DNA of 64,000 nucleotides, taken from contig NC_049991.1 of NCBI RefSeq assembly GCF_000003815.2, positions 20,632,976-20,696,975 of the forward strand, given 5' to 3'. Each line of letters opens with the position of its first letter. Positions within the stretch are counted from its first letter, which is position 1. The position numbers were made by a program, and so were the translations under genes. Below, in pieces: positions 46,201-61,200 of the stretch. This DNA comes from Branchiostoma floridae. Taxonomy: Eukaryota; Chordata; Leptocardii; Amphioxiformes; Branchiostomatidae. The notes under the pieces were generated by a model. That model had not been told where the DNA came from and did not search any database. It saw nothing but the letters and a program-made list of their open reading frames with translations.

Positions 46201-49200
46201 ACCGCACCTTTCTCTGTGAGTCAGAAGTAGTCTCTACAGCAGGCCCTACTGCGATAAGTGTATTATTATTACGAAATTCCATTGACATACTAAGGAGAGA
46301 AAATGGTCCTCAGAAAAAACGACAACAACGAAATACCCAGTATCGAAGTGCCTGCTATACCTCGAGTCTGCACGATGAGACTGCAAATCTTATCCCATGA
46401 GATACTTCTACAGTACTTGAAGAAGTTAGTGTTGCTAAGGATTTATATAGAGGAGGGGAAACATTGGACACAAACAAAGCTGCACATGTCGATAAGTAGA
46501 AGAACAGCGTTTTTGGTGAGCTTAAATTCTATGTAAATTTCCAGAAAAGGTAGAGTTTCTCTCATGCCAGTCGCTTTCCTTACCCTACAGCCGTCTCCTT
46601 TCCATGAGCCCAGCTCCGTGTCTATCCCAGGGTCCCAGAACACGCAGTTCAGCCGCACGATGTCCACTGAGTAGGGACATCCCGACGGTGGGCAGTCTGT
46701 ACAGGTAAGAAAAGGTTGTAGGAGTAATACATAGATATATACACGATTCGGAAATATTCCTAAAATGAACAATCACTTTCAGATCTACACTTGATTTTTA
46801 CATACCCCAACCCCTCAAAAATAATGATTCATAAACATCGACATGTTAGATGTAATGTAGCCAAACCCGGCGCGTATGACTACCCAATGGATGTTTTACA
46901 AATAAATGCGTCTAATATAATGACAACAAGTCCTGTTGATGACCCCCATATGCTACTTTAAAGGAACCTATGACGTCCCTCACCGTCCAGCTGTAGCCCT
47001 ATGGTGTACTCCTCTGTCCCGTTGTCCCCTGCAGTGTCCGGCTGCAGTACGGTGTAGGTCACGTGAACCTCGTCATAAGGCGGCATAGTCTTAGTGACGA
47101 AGTCATCCCAGCTGAACTCCTTCCTGTGTGGTAAGGGAGAGATCTTACGATCTATACTTAAGAGTAAATGACCGAATCACCTTTGGATTTTTTTGTTCAT
47201 AAACTGTCATTTCTACTTCCAAATGATAAGAGTACATTATATCACTACAAATGTTGCTAATTCTAGATGATCACATGATTTTTATTGTAGTTATTTTCTT
47301 AAGTTTCGACCAGGGAGCTTTGAAAGATGCCCAAGGCCTTCCTACTATCTCTCAAAACTGTTATAATGATCTGAATGAACATGTTCAATGCCAGATGGTG
47401 ATCCAAAGATCTGCTTATGATAACAATTATTTGTCAATGATCTTGACTCTATCTTTAAAAGTTGCCCGTGCATTTATGCAGATGCTTAGGGTGGCGCCCA
47501 TCTCCACTTCGAAGCCCTTGGGCAACACACTTGTGCAAGTCACTACAGCATGGGGCTGGTCCGCTGGTAGTGATGTGTGTATATCTTACAGCACTTTGAT
47601 ATCCAATGCCTTCCAATGATCTGTCAATGATACTTAGAGCTCAAGGAGGAAACTCCAATCGCTTATCATTTGCCCAATGGCCTCTGTCATGTGGAAATGT
47701 GACCTTACTTGAAGTCGAAGTCCGTCTCGTTCGGGAAGTCCCCCAGCTTCCCGTACACCACTGCTGCCGGGTAGGGCGCCACCAGGCTGACGGCCACCCC
47801 GTAGGTCTGGTTCCTCCTGGCGCTGAAGGTGCGGAACACCATGGTGTCGTTAGGGAACGGCGAGTACCTCACCAGGCGGGGGCTGGCCAACAGGTCCGGG
47901 GCGTTCTGCAGTTTCACGGTGATGGCTTCCGGTAGGTCCTGAAATATCATTTTATTTGATTGGTTTATGAAATTGCAAATAGTGCAATACACATGCGTCA
48001 CACGCAGCTATTTCTAGTATTGTGACCTACACCCCAGTCAATGTGCCGTGGTATTTCTTCGGTTCGGTCTACAAGTATGGTCGCTTCGAAGCTGTAGAGG
48101 GATTAATTCAAAAAGTCATTGATGAATTATGGCGGCTTTGTTCTTCCAAATTGATAAATGATAACATTTCGGAGTGCCTTCATAGACTGCCTTTGGATCT
48201 TCTGTTTTTCTTTTATATGTTGAAAACGCGACATTGTAATGTACCTGGGGTCTGAATACGCTCCCGTATAAGTTGTTTGCTGATTAAGAGATGTGCTGGT
48301 GTTGTATAGTTCTTAGCCGGTTTCTTGTGTTACAAATATTTTCTAATGATGTTGTTTTAGTTATATTCAAAGAACATCACCTTGACTTTAAGGGTTCCAT
48401 GGTTTCCCGGTTGTTTCAGTTCGATGTCCACCACAGACGATTTGATGTCCTCTGCGGACTTGTCCCACACGAACGGGTTCCGGGCATGGCCAATAACCTG
48501 AGGTAAACCAACGGCTTCGTTAACACATGGACAGAATTTTGTTCATTTTGTGTGAGACCAGATTTGGGACATCATTTTAGGAAAAAATGAGAGACGCAAA
48601 ATAAACAGGATTATATGATAAAAGGAATTTTACAATAAGACATCTCTGACTGTTTAAAGTATCAGTAGGACTAGAGCATAATGATCATTTACATATAAAT
48701 TAAGCCCGATTAAAACCCTTTGAGCATGCATTTGCGCACTGAAATTAAGAGATAGACATTTCCCTCCTAGCATGTTCCTCTAAAGTCATACATTGAAAAG
48801 TAGTGCCAAATCCTCGCCTTCATGTCTGCATCTTCAGCAACTCCGCCTTTGTTAAGGGCATGCAGACCTGGGAACGTCACTCCTCCCGCATGCGCAGAGA
48901 CAGCTGCCCCTCCCAGTCGCCCTCCCGAAGTCTTCTCCAGAACCATCTGGACAGCTTTAGAGCCGAGCTCGACACGTCCACTGCTGCCCTTGCTGCCCAG
49001 AAGAGCGCCAGCGATGCTGTCCAGGTTCTTCTGCAGTATCTGGGCCGCTTCTCGTTGCTGTGGGCAAAACAAAACATTTTCTACTACGGGGGTAACCGTA
49101 AGTGCAAATCTATCAACAGGCCCATTTACGATTTTAGTAAGGAACAAAAGCTACTGTTTTCATCTTCGCTATAATAACTATTTATTGTATATTAACTATT

Positions 49201-52200
49201 GTTTGTATATGACTGTATGTACTTGTTCTGTCTATTTGTAACGCAGGTCACACTGCAAAGAAGCGACAGGACCATTGAAATAGGCAATGTTGGTGAATTT
49301 TTATACCAGGATTATCATTGAAAGGCAATCTCTGAGATCTAGGGAGTTGAAAGTTCTCTGTCTAAATGTGGTTTTCGACGAATGTCTTACAAAGGCCCAC
49401 TTTGAGGTTCTCATGAATACAAGAACAAACAAAAAGAAAAAAAAAACAGATGCAGATTAAGAAAATGCTTAAGCTTCATGCTAAGAGTTTGGTCATCAAC
49501 GAGCAATGATCATCATCTGAGATAGCAGAGATGACAATGTTCTGTATCTCAACATGTTGTTTCTTAGAAGAGTCTTACAAAGGCCCACTGTCGCTTTTGT
49601 TTCTCTCGACTTTTCTCCTGCATCTTCTGGCGAAACTCGTCCCGTTTCCGCGGAGGAATCCTGTCCAGGACTGAGACGTCCTCCTCGTCTTCTGGGACTG
49701 CTTCCGGGCTTCCCGCCTCCATGAGGGAAGACACGGTGTCTATCACGGCTGCAGGGAAGACATGTTAATAATGAGATCAGTATCTTCTCTTAAGATTTTG
49801 TTTGACCCTTACTTCTTCGAATTCCTTCATGGCCTTAGAGCAATCACGGCTGCAGGGAAGACAAACTTGTCAAAAAAGTGATCTCTATCTTACGCCAAAA
49901 AGCACTTACTCAAGCAACTGAACATGATTTTGAATGCAGTTGCTTGAGTAACTGCTTTTTGGCGTATCGTAGACACGGTGTCTATCACGGCTATAGGGAA
50001 GACATGTTAATAATGAGATCAGTATCTTCTCTTAAGATTTTGTTTGACCCTTACTTCTTCCTTCATGGTCTTACAGCTATCACAGCTACAAGGAAGACCA
50101 ACAAAGGTCAATAAAGTGATCTTACGCCAAAAAGCACATACTCAAGCAACTGAATATGATTTTGAATGCAGTTGCTTGAGTAACTGCTTTTTGGCGTATC
50201 TTATTACCTGGATGTCTAACCTTCGTTGATCTGTATCTTCTTTTAGATTTTGTCTGACCCTTACTTCTTCCTTGATGAAAAGTGACATGGACACCGACTT
50301 GAATGCCCCATGAATATAAAGATATAAACATGAACATAGTTGGTGATACCTGCAGCATTAGGGGCGAGTTCTTCCATGCTGGCCCCTCCACGTGCCGCTC
50401 GCTTGATGGAGTCTGCCATGGCTCCCACCACGTAACCTCCTTCCGCCTGCAACAACAGAGATACATAAAAGGTTGTTGGCTGATTTGTGGTCAATAGAAA
50501 GTACGTTATCACGTTACAACATATGACATTTTGCAAGGTGAAAAGTTGTTTAGCTAATAGTATGCAGGGAAAAGTTGCGCTACATCTATAGAGATTGCAG
50601 AAAAGATTATGGTGATTATGGTGAAATTTGCAGTATTGCAATTATGTCAACCTTGCCCCATTTTCATCTCGACGAAGTATCCGAGTACGGTTGGGCTTAA
50701 AGACGTTAACTTCGTTAGTGTGATGCACTGAAGGTGTGGTGTACTGGGAAAGTGTAGATTGAATCAAAAATAAAAAGAAGAAGAATGGCATCATTGACAA
50801 CATCATTACCTGCGCATCCAACGGCAGTGTCCCACACAGGTTGATGACGTCACTGGTTATCATCGCAATTGTCTCTGTGGCATCGTCAGCTGAAGGTGCG
50901 CGGGCCAGTCTGGCCAGGGTTGCCATGGCAGCCGTGCAGGTGGTGGCGTCCACCTGGACCAAACGAAAAACAGCAGAATCGTTTTATAATTAATGTTGTA
51001 CGAAAAGCGTTTAAGGACATACACCATGTTTGAAACATCTTAAGGTAAAGGTATAGTCCCAAAGCCTTTTTGGCCGAAGAATCATGGGGGCTGTTGACCA
51101 CGGTGTCTTGCTATCTTATTGGGAGGCGAATCCAACCTCTCCCTTCCCACTTACTTTTAAATCCCCAGCTGAAGTCAGATGCCAATTTTACACACCTTAT
51201 AAATTCGGAAACTTTAACCTGGAAAAGAACATTCGACAACAGCCGATTACATTGCAAACGTTGCAAGTAAAACCTCTCTCTGTGTGTGTAGGAACAAGTC
51301 TGGAACAAGGGTAGTCGATTTGAAATGTCTCACCTCTCCATCCCCTGAGGAAGAATCTCCGTCGCCGTCGTCATGCGGAACGAGCTGATCCAGTAGGCTC
51401 CCAGGATCGTCCTTATCGTACTGCAGGTCGGCGATGGTGTTTATGGTTCCATTTTGCCGAGAGCTGCTCCTATTTGCTTTAGGTGGTTCCTGTAGATAGA
51501 TGCAAAGAACTTAAACCTCAGCACAAAAAGTTTGTAATGTCAACTTTGGTATATCATATTTCCGTTATTTCTTCATGAATGCCAATGCATTACATATCAG
51601 TAGAAAGCTTGTGTGATTTCCTTTCCTATGGTATCAATCTTATCCTGATTGTTAACTCATGAAACGAGCACTAGGCCTGCTTATATGAGTGCGTCACCAA
51701 AACAATAGATGCAAAAACAACAGAAATATGATCAACCGAAGTTGATATTCCAAAATCTTTGTGCCGACTTTAGTCCTGTTAAACTACAGTCCTTTTCGAA
51801 TTTTTGTTGTAAGACATTACAAGAACATAAGAGATCCAACAGATGAATTAGTGCATTTCTATAGAATAGCAGGTAATAGACATTACGTACGTGTGAAACG
51901 AACGTCGCAGTTGGTGTTGGGAAGAACCCTGTGGTTGTCTCATCTGCGCCTGGAAATAAAGAAGCAAACTATTTTATCCCGTTGTCTGGGCCTAGCTGTT
52001 ACAGTAATGTTAAAGTATATCAAATCTACCAGCCAATAGACCATTGCAGATTTGTCTGACTTCTGGTAAAGGCTAGCTGATTTGTGTGGCTTTTGTGCCA
52101 GTTACAGATTTTATTTCTCTCATTACATCGACACGTGAAAGAAAAAACTTAAAATTGTAATTTACCAATGGCATCATCCTGTGGGGTGGTGGCAATGGTA

Positions 52201-55200
52201 GAGGTGGTTTTTAACGAAGTGCTGCTGGTCGTCGGAGCTGCAGACGATGTGGACATGTCGGTGCTGGCATGCGCAGTGGAGGGAGTCGGCGGCGGGGAGG
52301 TGTAGTCTGCCGTGGTTGTTGCCGTCGTGGTCTTCACCGTTGTAGTGGGGTTTGCAGGTGTAGTGGTTGGTACGATCTCTGTAGGTAGATGTATTGATAC
52401 GTAGAGTTGTCAAGTAAGTAGCATATCACAGAGTGGACATCGAAGTGGGGTTTGCAGGTGTAGTGGTTGGTACGATCTCTGTAGGTAGATGTATTGATAC
52501 GCAGAGTTAGCAAGTAAGTAGTACTACACAGAGTGGGCATTTTAGTTGGGTTTGCAGGTGTAGTGGTTGGTGTGATCTTAGAAGGTGGGCGTATTTGTAC
52601 ATAGAGTTAGAAAGTATGTAAGTAGAACTACACAGAGTGGACATCGTAGTTTGTAAGATCTCTGTAGGTAGACGTACTGGTACGTAGAGTTGGCAAGTAA
52701 GTAGTACTACGCAGAGCAAAGAAACATCAAGGAAACTAATACCATAGAAAGGGATGTGTATTCTTCCCATGTTGGTGGGTTGGGTGGATCCAATATGGTG
52801 ACCTGTCATTCTTATTGCATTGTCTATGGTAAAATGGATTTCTACAGTCTGGTGCTCACTGATTATCTAGAGGTTAAAGCAGGTCTATTTATAGAACAGA
52901 GCGTGTTGATTAAAAACGTTTCTAACAAATTGGCCTGGTAATTAGCACCTTTATGGGGTATTTAAGTATTCGAGTGAATGAAACATTATATTGTATGAAG
53001 AAATCATACTTTTAATTTGATATTAAATGGGTGTTAAGAAAAGGCGTTACCTGTGCACGTTGTGCCGTTCCCTGTAAACCCCTGCAGACAGACACAATGG
53101 TACGCCCCAGGTTGGTTCACGCAGTTGGCGTTCTCAGGACACGGCTGTTCATCGGCGCATTCATCCACATCTGTTACCGAATGTTGGACACAAACACTAG
53201 CAGAAAGTTCAGCGTTATGTTTCCTCTCCTCAATGGATAAATTTTAAATAGCAGGGTTAAGGGTGTTGGATATAAGTCTATTAAAAGTGGTGCGTCATAT
53301 TTCATATTTGTTGTCTATCACCATGAAAATATCTTAACCTAATCAGTATCACTACTGTATCTATTTAAAGAAATGAAATACTAACCCAGTACTTGCCACT
53401 TTTCATACCAATGAATAAGAAGATGAAGATGAAGAAGTGGGAAAATGTGTAGGAATGTGGCTACCTTTGTTTATTGTTTTTCTTATCTATAAGTATAACG
53501 TAGATAGAGCTATTTTGGAGACCTAGTTTCAATGTTGATTATCATTGTCACCTTTACAGCCGCCTGCTCCCATCTGGAAGCCTGGGAAACACTTGCAGTC
53601 AAAGGCTCCAATCAAGTTGACACATTCAGCAGTACTTCCACAGATTCCGGGGCTCACTTCACACTCGTTTATGTCTGTGTACAAAGTTTCATCAACACAT
53701 TTTGGACACTTTTCGTTCCGGTGTTAGTGTTTCTATATCTATATCTTACACTTAGTATAATTTTTTCCGGTCTGTCAAGTCACTGTGCACTTTTTCTGTT
53801 ATACTTTGTCGTTCGTTATTGTAATCTATACACGCAATGGTATCCTAGATATCATCCATTCACAACTATTTGGCTACCATAAGATATTATCGGACAAATG
53901 CTACATTCACATATAGGCTGTCAGTTCTCCATGTGTGGTCTGCTAAGGGGCCTAACCACATGTGATGCCCAACAAAATTAGAAAACTACGAAAGGGCAAG
54001 AATTTGTAACTCACCGTCACAAGTCATACCGTCACTGTTAAGTGTGTAGCCGTTGTGACAGGAACACAAGAACCCGCCAGGAGTGTTCGTACAGGTTTGG
54101 TTACAGCCGCCATTAGACTTCGCACACTCATCTATGTCTGTTGTCATTCATAAAACAACACAGTTAGGTTGATATGTAAGTATCACTGAGTGCACATGTC
54201 CCTGTCCCTTCCAAATGCTAAATATGATACATGTACGTAGAATATGCAGAACGTGTATATAAAACTGTAACTTAACCTATACCTACCTTCACAACCATGA
54301 CCATCCGCCATTAGTGTAAAACCCTCTCTGCAAATGCACCTTTTCATTGATTATAACCACGATAAGTTCTGGTAAGTCATAGTCATATACAATACAATGT
54401 ATGGGGAAACTATAACCTATACAAACCTTCACAGCCATGACCATCCTCCGCTAATTCGAAGCCCTCTCTGCAGATGCACCTGTGTCCGCTCTGAGTGTGG
54501 ATACATGTATGCGTACACCCACCGTTTCTTGTTGTACATTCATTGTTGCCTGTACAGAGTAAAGAACGTAATTTTAAACGTTTAAGAGGCTGGCACAGTC
54601 CGTTTGATTAAAATTAGATTTTTGGCATTGTCAAGCCTAGTATTTTTAACATTGGTTCTGCGGACCATGGTCAACCGACAGATTCGGATACATCTGTATC
54701 AAAGTTTTGTAAAGATGTTCATGTTACAATCTTGATCCATTTCAGTAGTCAACAAATGCCAACCAAATACGTACCTACTGATCCCACACACACAGTGTAC
54801 ACAACCCTGTACATGTCTCCGCTCCCGTCCTCACTAAAGGCCGCTGCTGTGTTGTGCAGACTGAGATCACTCCCGCGAATCTCACGTTGGCACTGGTAGA
54901 TGCCACAATTGCGAAAGCCGAAACTCCTGCCCGCTGTAGCCCCGGCTGGGAAAGCCAAGTTTGCCACTTCAGCTACACCGTCTGACGGGGGCCAGCCCAG
55001 CGCGTTGTTAATGTAGGGGTCGGAGTCGTACTCATTGACGCACCTGGGAACATAATACCTTATGATAAAGATACAGCGTGTCTTCAAATCCGGCTTCACG
55101 TCATGATTATTCAGAGTACACAACTTCGGTGTGGCGTAACTGGTAGAGCGTTTGGCCCGGATTCTATAGGTCCCGAGTTCCATAGCCGCCTTGCCCCCGA

Positions 55201-58200
55201 CGTCGTGCCCTTCCTCACTTCACCCTGGTGTAAAATAGGTACCTGACTTCGGTTGGGGAGGTAAAAAGGGGTGCCTTTACCTTCTGTCTGTACTGTGGCA
55301 CTGTTAATATATCTTACTAACTTGAGTGCAGTGCCACATTGTCCTCGTCTGTTCATAAGAAATTAGAAAAAAAAAACTTTGGTCTTTCTTTATTGTCACA
55401 ATTCTTTGGCAAAAAGTATATTTACTTAATGTACACCTTTGTCCATACGTAAGACAGAGATAATGAGGGCGCAATCTACATGTCACAGAACCTACCAGAT
55501 TCTTCCAACGATGTATTCAGCAGTTCCCGGCTGAAGTGCGTTCTCACCACAGCCCGTTGGCCTCAGTCCGTACCCAGCACAGAGATTCTGGTAGTCCCTG
55601 CACCAGTTCTCAGTGGCAGACAGGCCGGCAGCCGGCAGCTTTGCCTCGATGGCCAGGAAGTCCACTCCTTTATATCGCTGGTTTGCGGTACGGAGGACCT
55701 CAAAGGCGTGGTTTGCTGATTCAAGATAAAGATTCAAAATAGAGTTCAAAATCGTGTAGATGTATATTGTTTTGTTACCGCATCTGAACTGTGAGCGGCT
55801 ATACATGTTCCGGCAGGACAACGTGAACAAGTCAATTGCCCTGAACAACATGAAGAAGACTACAGGATCAATACTCAAGACCAATCACTTCAGGTCGTAG
55901 AAAAAAAACCGGTCATTTCAGTCTAAGATCGTTTAGTTCGTGTCATATGTTAACGAATTCTACATTACAGCCATTTAATATTCTGGCCAACATTACAGGA
56001 AATCATGGATTAGGTATACGCTCATCTACTTACTTACTTTACTTACTTAAGTGCATGTGATCTTGCTGATATCTAAATCGAGTAAATTGCAGTTTACATC
56101 TGAACATGTAATATAACACGTAATATTACAAGAGCCAAGACTGAAAGTCATTTAGCTCCGTATTTCTAGAAATGTGCAATGAAAAGATTGCACACTGTTT
56201 TACCTGTGCATGTTGGAACAGCATGACTCCAAGTTCGGTCCGCCTGGCACCTCACACTAGACGCTCCTTCCAGCTCGTACCCCTGGTTACAGGTGAAGAT
56301 CACCTCGTCATTGTAGGAGTTCACTCCGGTAGGACTCAGCGCGCCGTTGTCTGGCGGAGTCAGCGCTGGACATTGGACAACTGAAATGATGAACAAATGT
56401 TAATCAAGAGAACAAAAATTATAGCATCTGTTGTACAGATGCCCCCGTAGCCTCCATCAGTTTTGAAGCAAATGTGGCCAAGCCGGTCGTTCACTGTCGC
56501 ACATTCGTCGCGATGTACAAAGAGGACAAAATTGGGGTCTGATAGAACTGTGACAAACTATACCTGTGTACAGATGTGTAACATTGTGGACAAACAAAAT
56601 GACTGCGAAAAAAGGTCATACGCCTGCATCTAATCTATGGCAAGAGCATCTAAACTGTAGCGTAGCATCTGTTGTAAAAAATCACACATACACCCATGAA
56701 TGATGAAACAGATGTGGTCACGGCGGTCGTTCACGTTCGCACATTCGTCGTGATTTGCAAAGAGAATAGACTAAACAAGAAAGCTTCTGAAAAAAGCTGG
56801 CCGGTGCGTATTTTGGAAAAAGCCTGGATGTTAAACAAAATCACACGAAAAAAGAGTTTTTAAACATCGAATTACTGAATTGGTCTTTCTTCTATCAAAA
56901 AAACACTACATGAGATTTGTCTAACAAAGAAAAAAAATTTAGCAAGTGGGGTTCGAACCTACGATCTACGGAAGATAGGTACCGTGCTGTAGACCGCTCC
57001 CACGCATCCATGCAACCGCTTCTCCCGTCTCATAGCCGGTGCTACGCACCGGCAAAACTACAGGGCCTGATACACCTGTGACAAACTTTACCTCTACAAG
57101 AGCGTAGCATTTTTATAATCAAAACGACTGACATTTTACAACAGAAATCACGAATGGAATTTAAAAAAATGTCTTCATGTCTTTTTTAAAATCAATTCCA
57201 CCATAAGATAAAGAAGCCCTCCCACAAAGGGACAGCGAGACTGGAGACTACTTTAAATTTATATCTGTATTACAAAATCACCTTTTCAAACATTTTGGTT
57301 CAAGGAAGAGGCACTTGGAAGTTGTAGTCTTAGCAATACCTACTAGCTGTAAGAATACAAGCTAACTTAAAGGTACAATAAGTTCAAATATGGAAGGAAA
57401 ATGATGCAACACCTCCCTACCTTCACAGCCATGGCCATCTTCCATCAACACAAAGCCAAGCCGACAGGAACATGTGTAATCTCCCCCAGGGAGTTTGTTT
57501 CGGATCTGATCACAGCCTCCATTGTCTGTGTCAGGCACATGTGTAAGGAACACAGACAACAAGAATGTTTTTGTTACTAACTCCAGGCCTATGACTAGTT
57601 GAACCTTGATTCGATACCTGATTAGATGCTGGGGGTAAGATAAGGGCATTCTCTGACTTGATCTGATTTGCTTGCATATTGTTTCTGCGTTGTGTATTGG
57701 GAAAACGAGCCACAGAAGTCAATGGAAGGTTTTAGTCACGTTTTAAGTGATGTCAATCCTTCCAAAAAAGTGAAATAATCTCAAGGTTTGAATAAATGAA
57801 TACATTATTTTCTCACCTGTTGATCCTGAACACACGGTGTACACAATCCTGTCTCCAGGAAAGGCCCCTGCTGTGTTGTACAGACTCCGATGACTCTCAC
57901 GTATCCCACGTTGGCAGTTGCTGGTGTCACATATTTTAAAGCCAAAACTTCTGTCCCCTGTAGCCTCGGCTAAGAAGGCCAAGTTCGCCACCTCAGCTAC
58001 TTGGCCGTGTGGACCACAGTTTAGCGCGTTGTTGATGTAGGGGTCAGAGTTGTACTCACTCACGCACCTGGAACATAAAGTTTTTAAAGTGTATTTTCAT
58101 AAAACCAGACGCCGCGGACCAATCAGATGGCCCCGTTCTGCGTTTGTTATGACGCCGTAACACACAGATTCTAGTCAGGCCGGTGTGTATCGCTCTTCTG

Positions 58201-61200
58201 ATTGGTCAGAATGAATCGACACCGGCACCGATGCAAATAGACACTGGTGCCGGTGTCAATTCATTTTGACCAATCAGACGGAGCGATACACACAAGAAAG
58301 TGAGGCATATGAAGGCATTGGCCCATAAAAAGGAGTGAAACATATGCCAGAGCAGAGGGAATAAGTACAGACTGCAAGGGCGAATGGCTCCCTCTGTTAA
58401 CATTGATAATGAGTTTCGTTGTGCTAAAAAGCCAAAGTTAAACACTGCAATGTTTCGAATATTTTCTGTAGAAATTTTTGTTTCAAAATGTAATCTGTAA
58501 TCTCCTTAATACAAATCTATGTACCAAAGAACAAATGTGAATTTTTAGAGATTCGACAGAGAAATTCACACGTATAGTACCAAGGAATCTATGCGTCATA
58601 CAAGAGTTTGCAAGTTTGGGTAGGCTATATGATAATAACGTTAATGACCTGCCTGTTCCTCGGTGTACATGGTGTCATAACAGCTGGTCCTTTGCTATAA
58701 CCACCTCATAAAACCATTCGGTGGTTATAGGAAATGACCAGGCTTTATGACACCATATACACCTCGGGGCGGATCATCAATCCTTAATTACATAGCTTTC
58801 GTGTCAGAAAATACAATGGCTTTACGGCACGCTTAAAAGATGATCTAAAATTGCTCTTTTTCCACTCAGTCTGTTATCACTGATTAGCATTAAGTTTTTT
58901 TTCGTAAAGTTTACATTGATGAAAAGTTTTATAGGCTGTTAATAAAGTACCCATTGTTTATAGTATTGTAACGTGTGTAATTAAGTGTCATAGAATTCAC
59001 CTTTCTTAAGTATCAATAGAATAGTTCCTTAACTACTAACTATAGTAACAAATGTAATTAATGATGGAACTGTCATTCTATGATGCATGTCAATCCGCAA
59101 TACTGCCTTCCCTAGCTAGATATCAATGACTAGTCCGCGCTTCAATATTTTTCTATCAGAAGCTATACCCAAGCCCAGATCACAAGATAGGATTACTATA
59201 CCAGCGCGTAATATGACTGTTCTACATGTCACAGAACCTACCGAATTAAGTCAGGTGGGTGTGCATTGTACATTACTTTGAGTGATGACCTGCTAATGTC
59301 AATTTCAAGGTGACAGAGTGCTTATGTATCCTAAATAACAAAGTTAAATATTTCATCGCGTATTTTTGTAAAATCCAGAATATGCAATAACCCCCTTAAT
59401 ACCTTAGGAATGACAGTCTCTGCCACATAGGGCACATCTGTAAGCTGACTCGGGTCTGTTGCAAAGTTCATTAACACGCTTTAAAATCTGCTCCTATAGA
59501 TAGCTTAAGCTGCACAAGGCAAATTAATTTTAGCTCGCATTATGAATGTTCGACATGGATGTATCGGACCTACCGAATTTTGCCGGGGTCGCTGTACATT
59601 CCACCCTCGACTGCTCCGTTCTCCCCACAGCCCGTTGGCCTCAGGCCGTACCCAGCACAGAGGTTCTGGTAGTCCCTGCACCAGTTCTCAGTGGCAGACA
59701 GGCCGGCAGCCTGCAGCTTTGCCTCGATGGCGAAGAAGTCGACTCCTTTATACTCCTGGTTTGCAGAACGGAGCACCTCAAAGGCGTGGTTAGCTGATGA
59801 GGGCAATAGGATTGAAAAATTCAAAATAGAGTTCAAAATCGGAGTGAAAATGTATATTTTAATGATCGTGCCATTGATGTTAACTACATTTTGATAATGT
59901 AGAGTTATAGGTCTCTGTGTTTTTGTAAGTTTATATATGCAAAAGAGGCACTCCATGCCTCTGGTGATCTCCTTTCCCACAATCATAATTGTTACTTGGG
60001 TTGAAAGCTATTTCATGGTATTTCCTTTTCAATAACGCATATGACGTCAAATTCTATATCATCTTTGTATTCTGATAGTAACCATTATTACATTACATAT
60101 GTCTCCCTTTCCACAAAGGAATAGCATGAAATATAGACTGTTGTGATAACCTTTAGATGTCCCAAGCTGTAACCTTTGTCATAATTCCCTGCAAATGTCC
60201 AGCGACGCGCCTATATCCTGTTTCATTTAACTGCTTCCCCCAATGTAGGAAAATCTTCTGTTTCTTTCTTTCGTGACACATTTTGAAAGCTGTTGTCATA
60301 ACCAGCCGACATACAGTTCAAAACTTAAATGCTACATGCTGTATACTTACATGTAACCACAGTACTAAGTCGATGTTTTGTCGTTGTGAAAGATGACAGC
60401 AATCAGATTTATGCCACTAAAAGTTACCTGAACAGAACCTCCACTGGCCTTCACTTGACGTATATGTGGAGTAACCAGCATAGCTGATGGGCAGGGGGTT
60501 CGGATCCATCCACTGCATGAACGGGTTGATCTCGCTGCCGCGTCCAACAGCGATGGTGCCATCAGCCGCCCAGGTTATCCAGAACCTTCGGTATTGGTTT
60601 GGAGAGTTGATACCTGTGGAAAAATATATGATTGTGAGACTGTGATTGCTTAATGTTGTGTACACGTATAAATGTACATGGTGCAAATGGATCAAACATC
60701 ACATAAAGTATGGTGTTAGACAGCATAGACATATACATAGTATATATTTATACATATGTGGAGATGTTATATAGATGGCAATCTTATCGTTATCATAAAG
60801 CGATGCCAAATGTTATTCTATCAAAAATTGTGCTGTAAAGATGTCATTGTTCTACTCAGTTGTTAATGGGTTATGTTTTTAAGCATTTTCGCCTTTGGTT
60901 TTGATTGATATCATCTTTACAAAAAAGAAAGGGTCCATAAGAAATTTCATGTGTATATGAATTTTTGTTCCTCCAAATTTTCTTCGAGCAATGACTGTTT
61001 TTAAAGGTAAGGTACATACCTCCAATTTTTCGATGTCTGACAGCTCATCTTGGTCACGGAGAATGGCCTAGTCTCGATCTCGCGAGACAAACGAGACTAG
61101 ACCGCGAGATCAAGACTAGACTATTGTCCATGACCAAGATGTGCTGTCAGACATCGAAAATTTAGAGGTATGTACCTTACCTTTAAAAGCAGTCATTGCT

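Noticed and set aside
47140..47700. Possible extra exon of the polycystin-like gene
   Set aside because: Exons 47709-47938 and 46984-47123 already join in phase 2 with good signals; the plus-strand frame at 47251-47619 has no domain.
56936..57010. tRNA gene on the minus strand
   Set aside because: B-box is good but stems do not pair and no proper anticodon arm forms; more likely SINE-derived.
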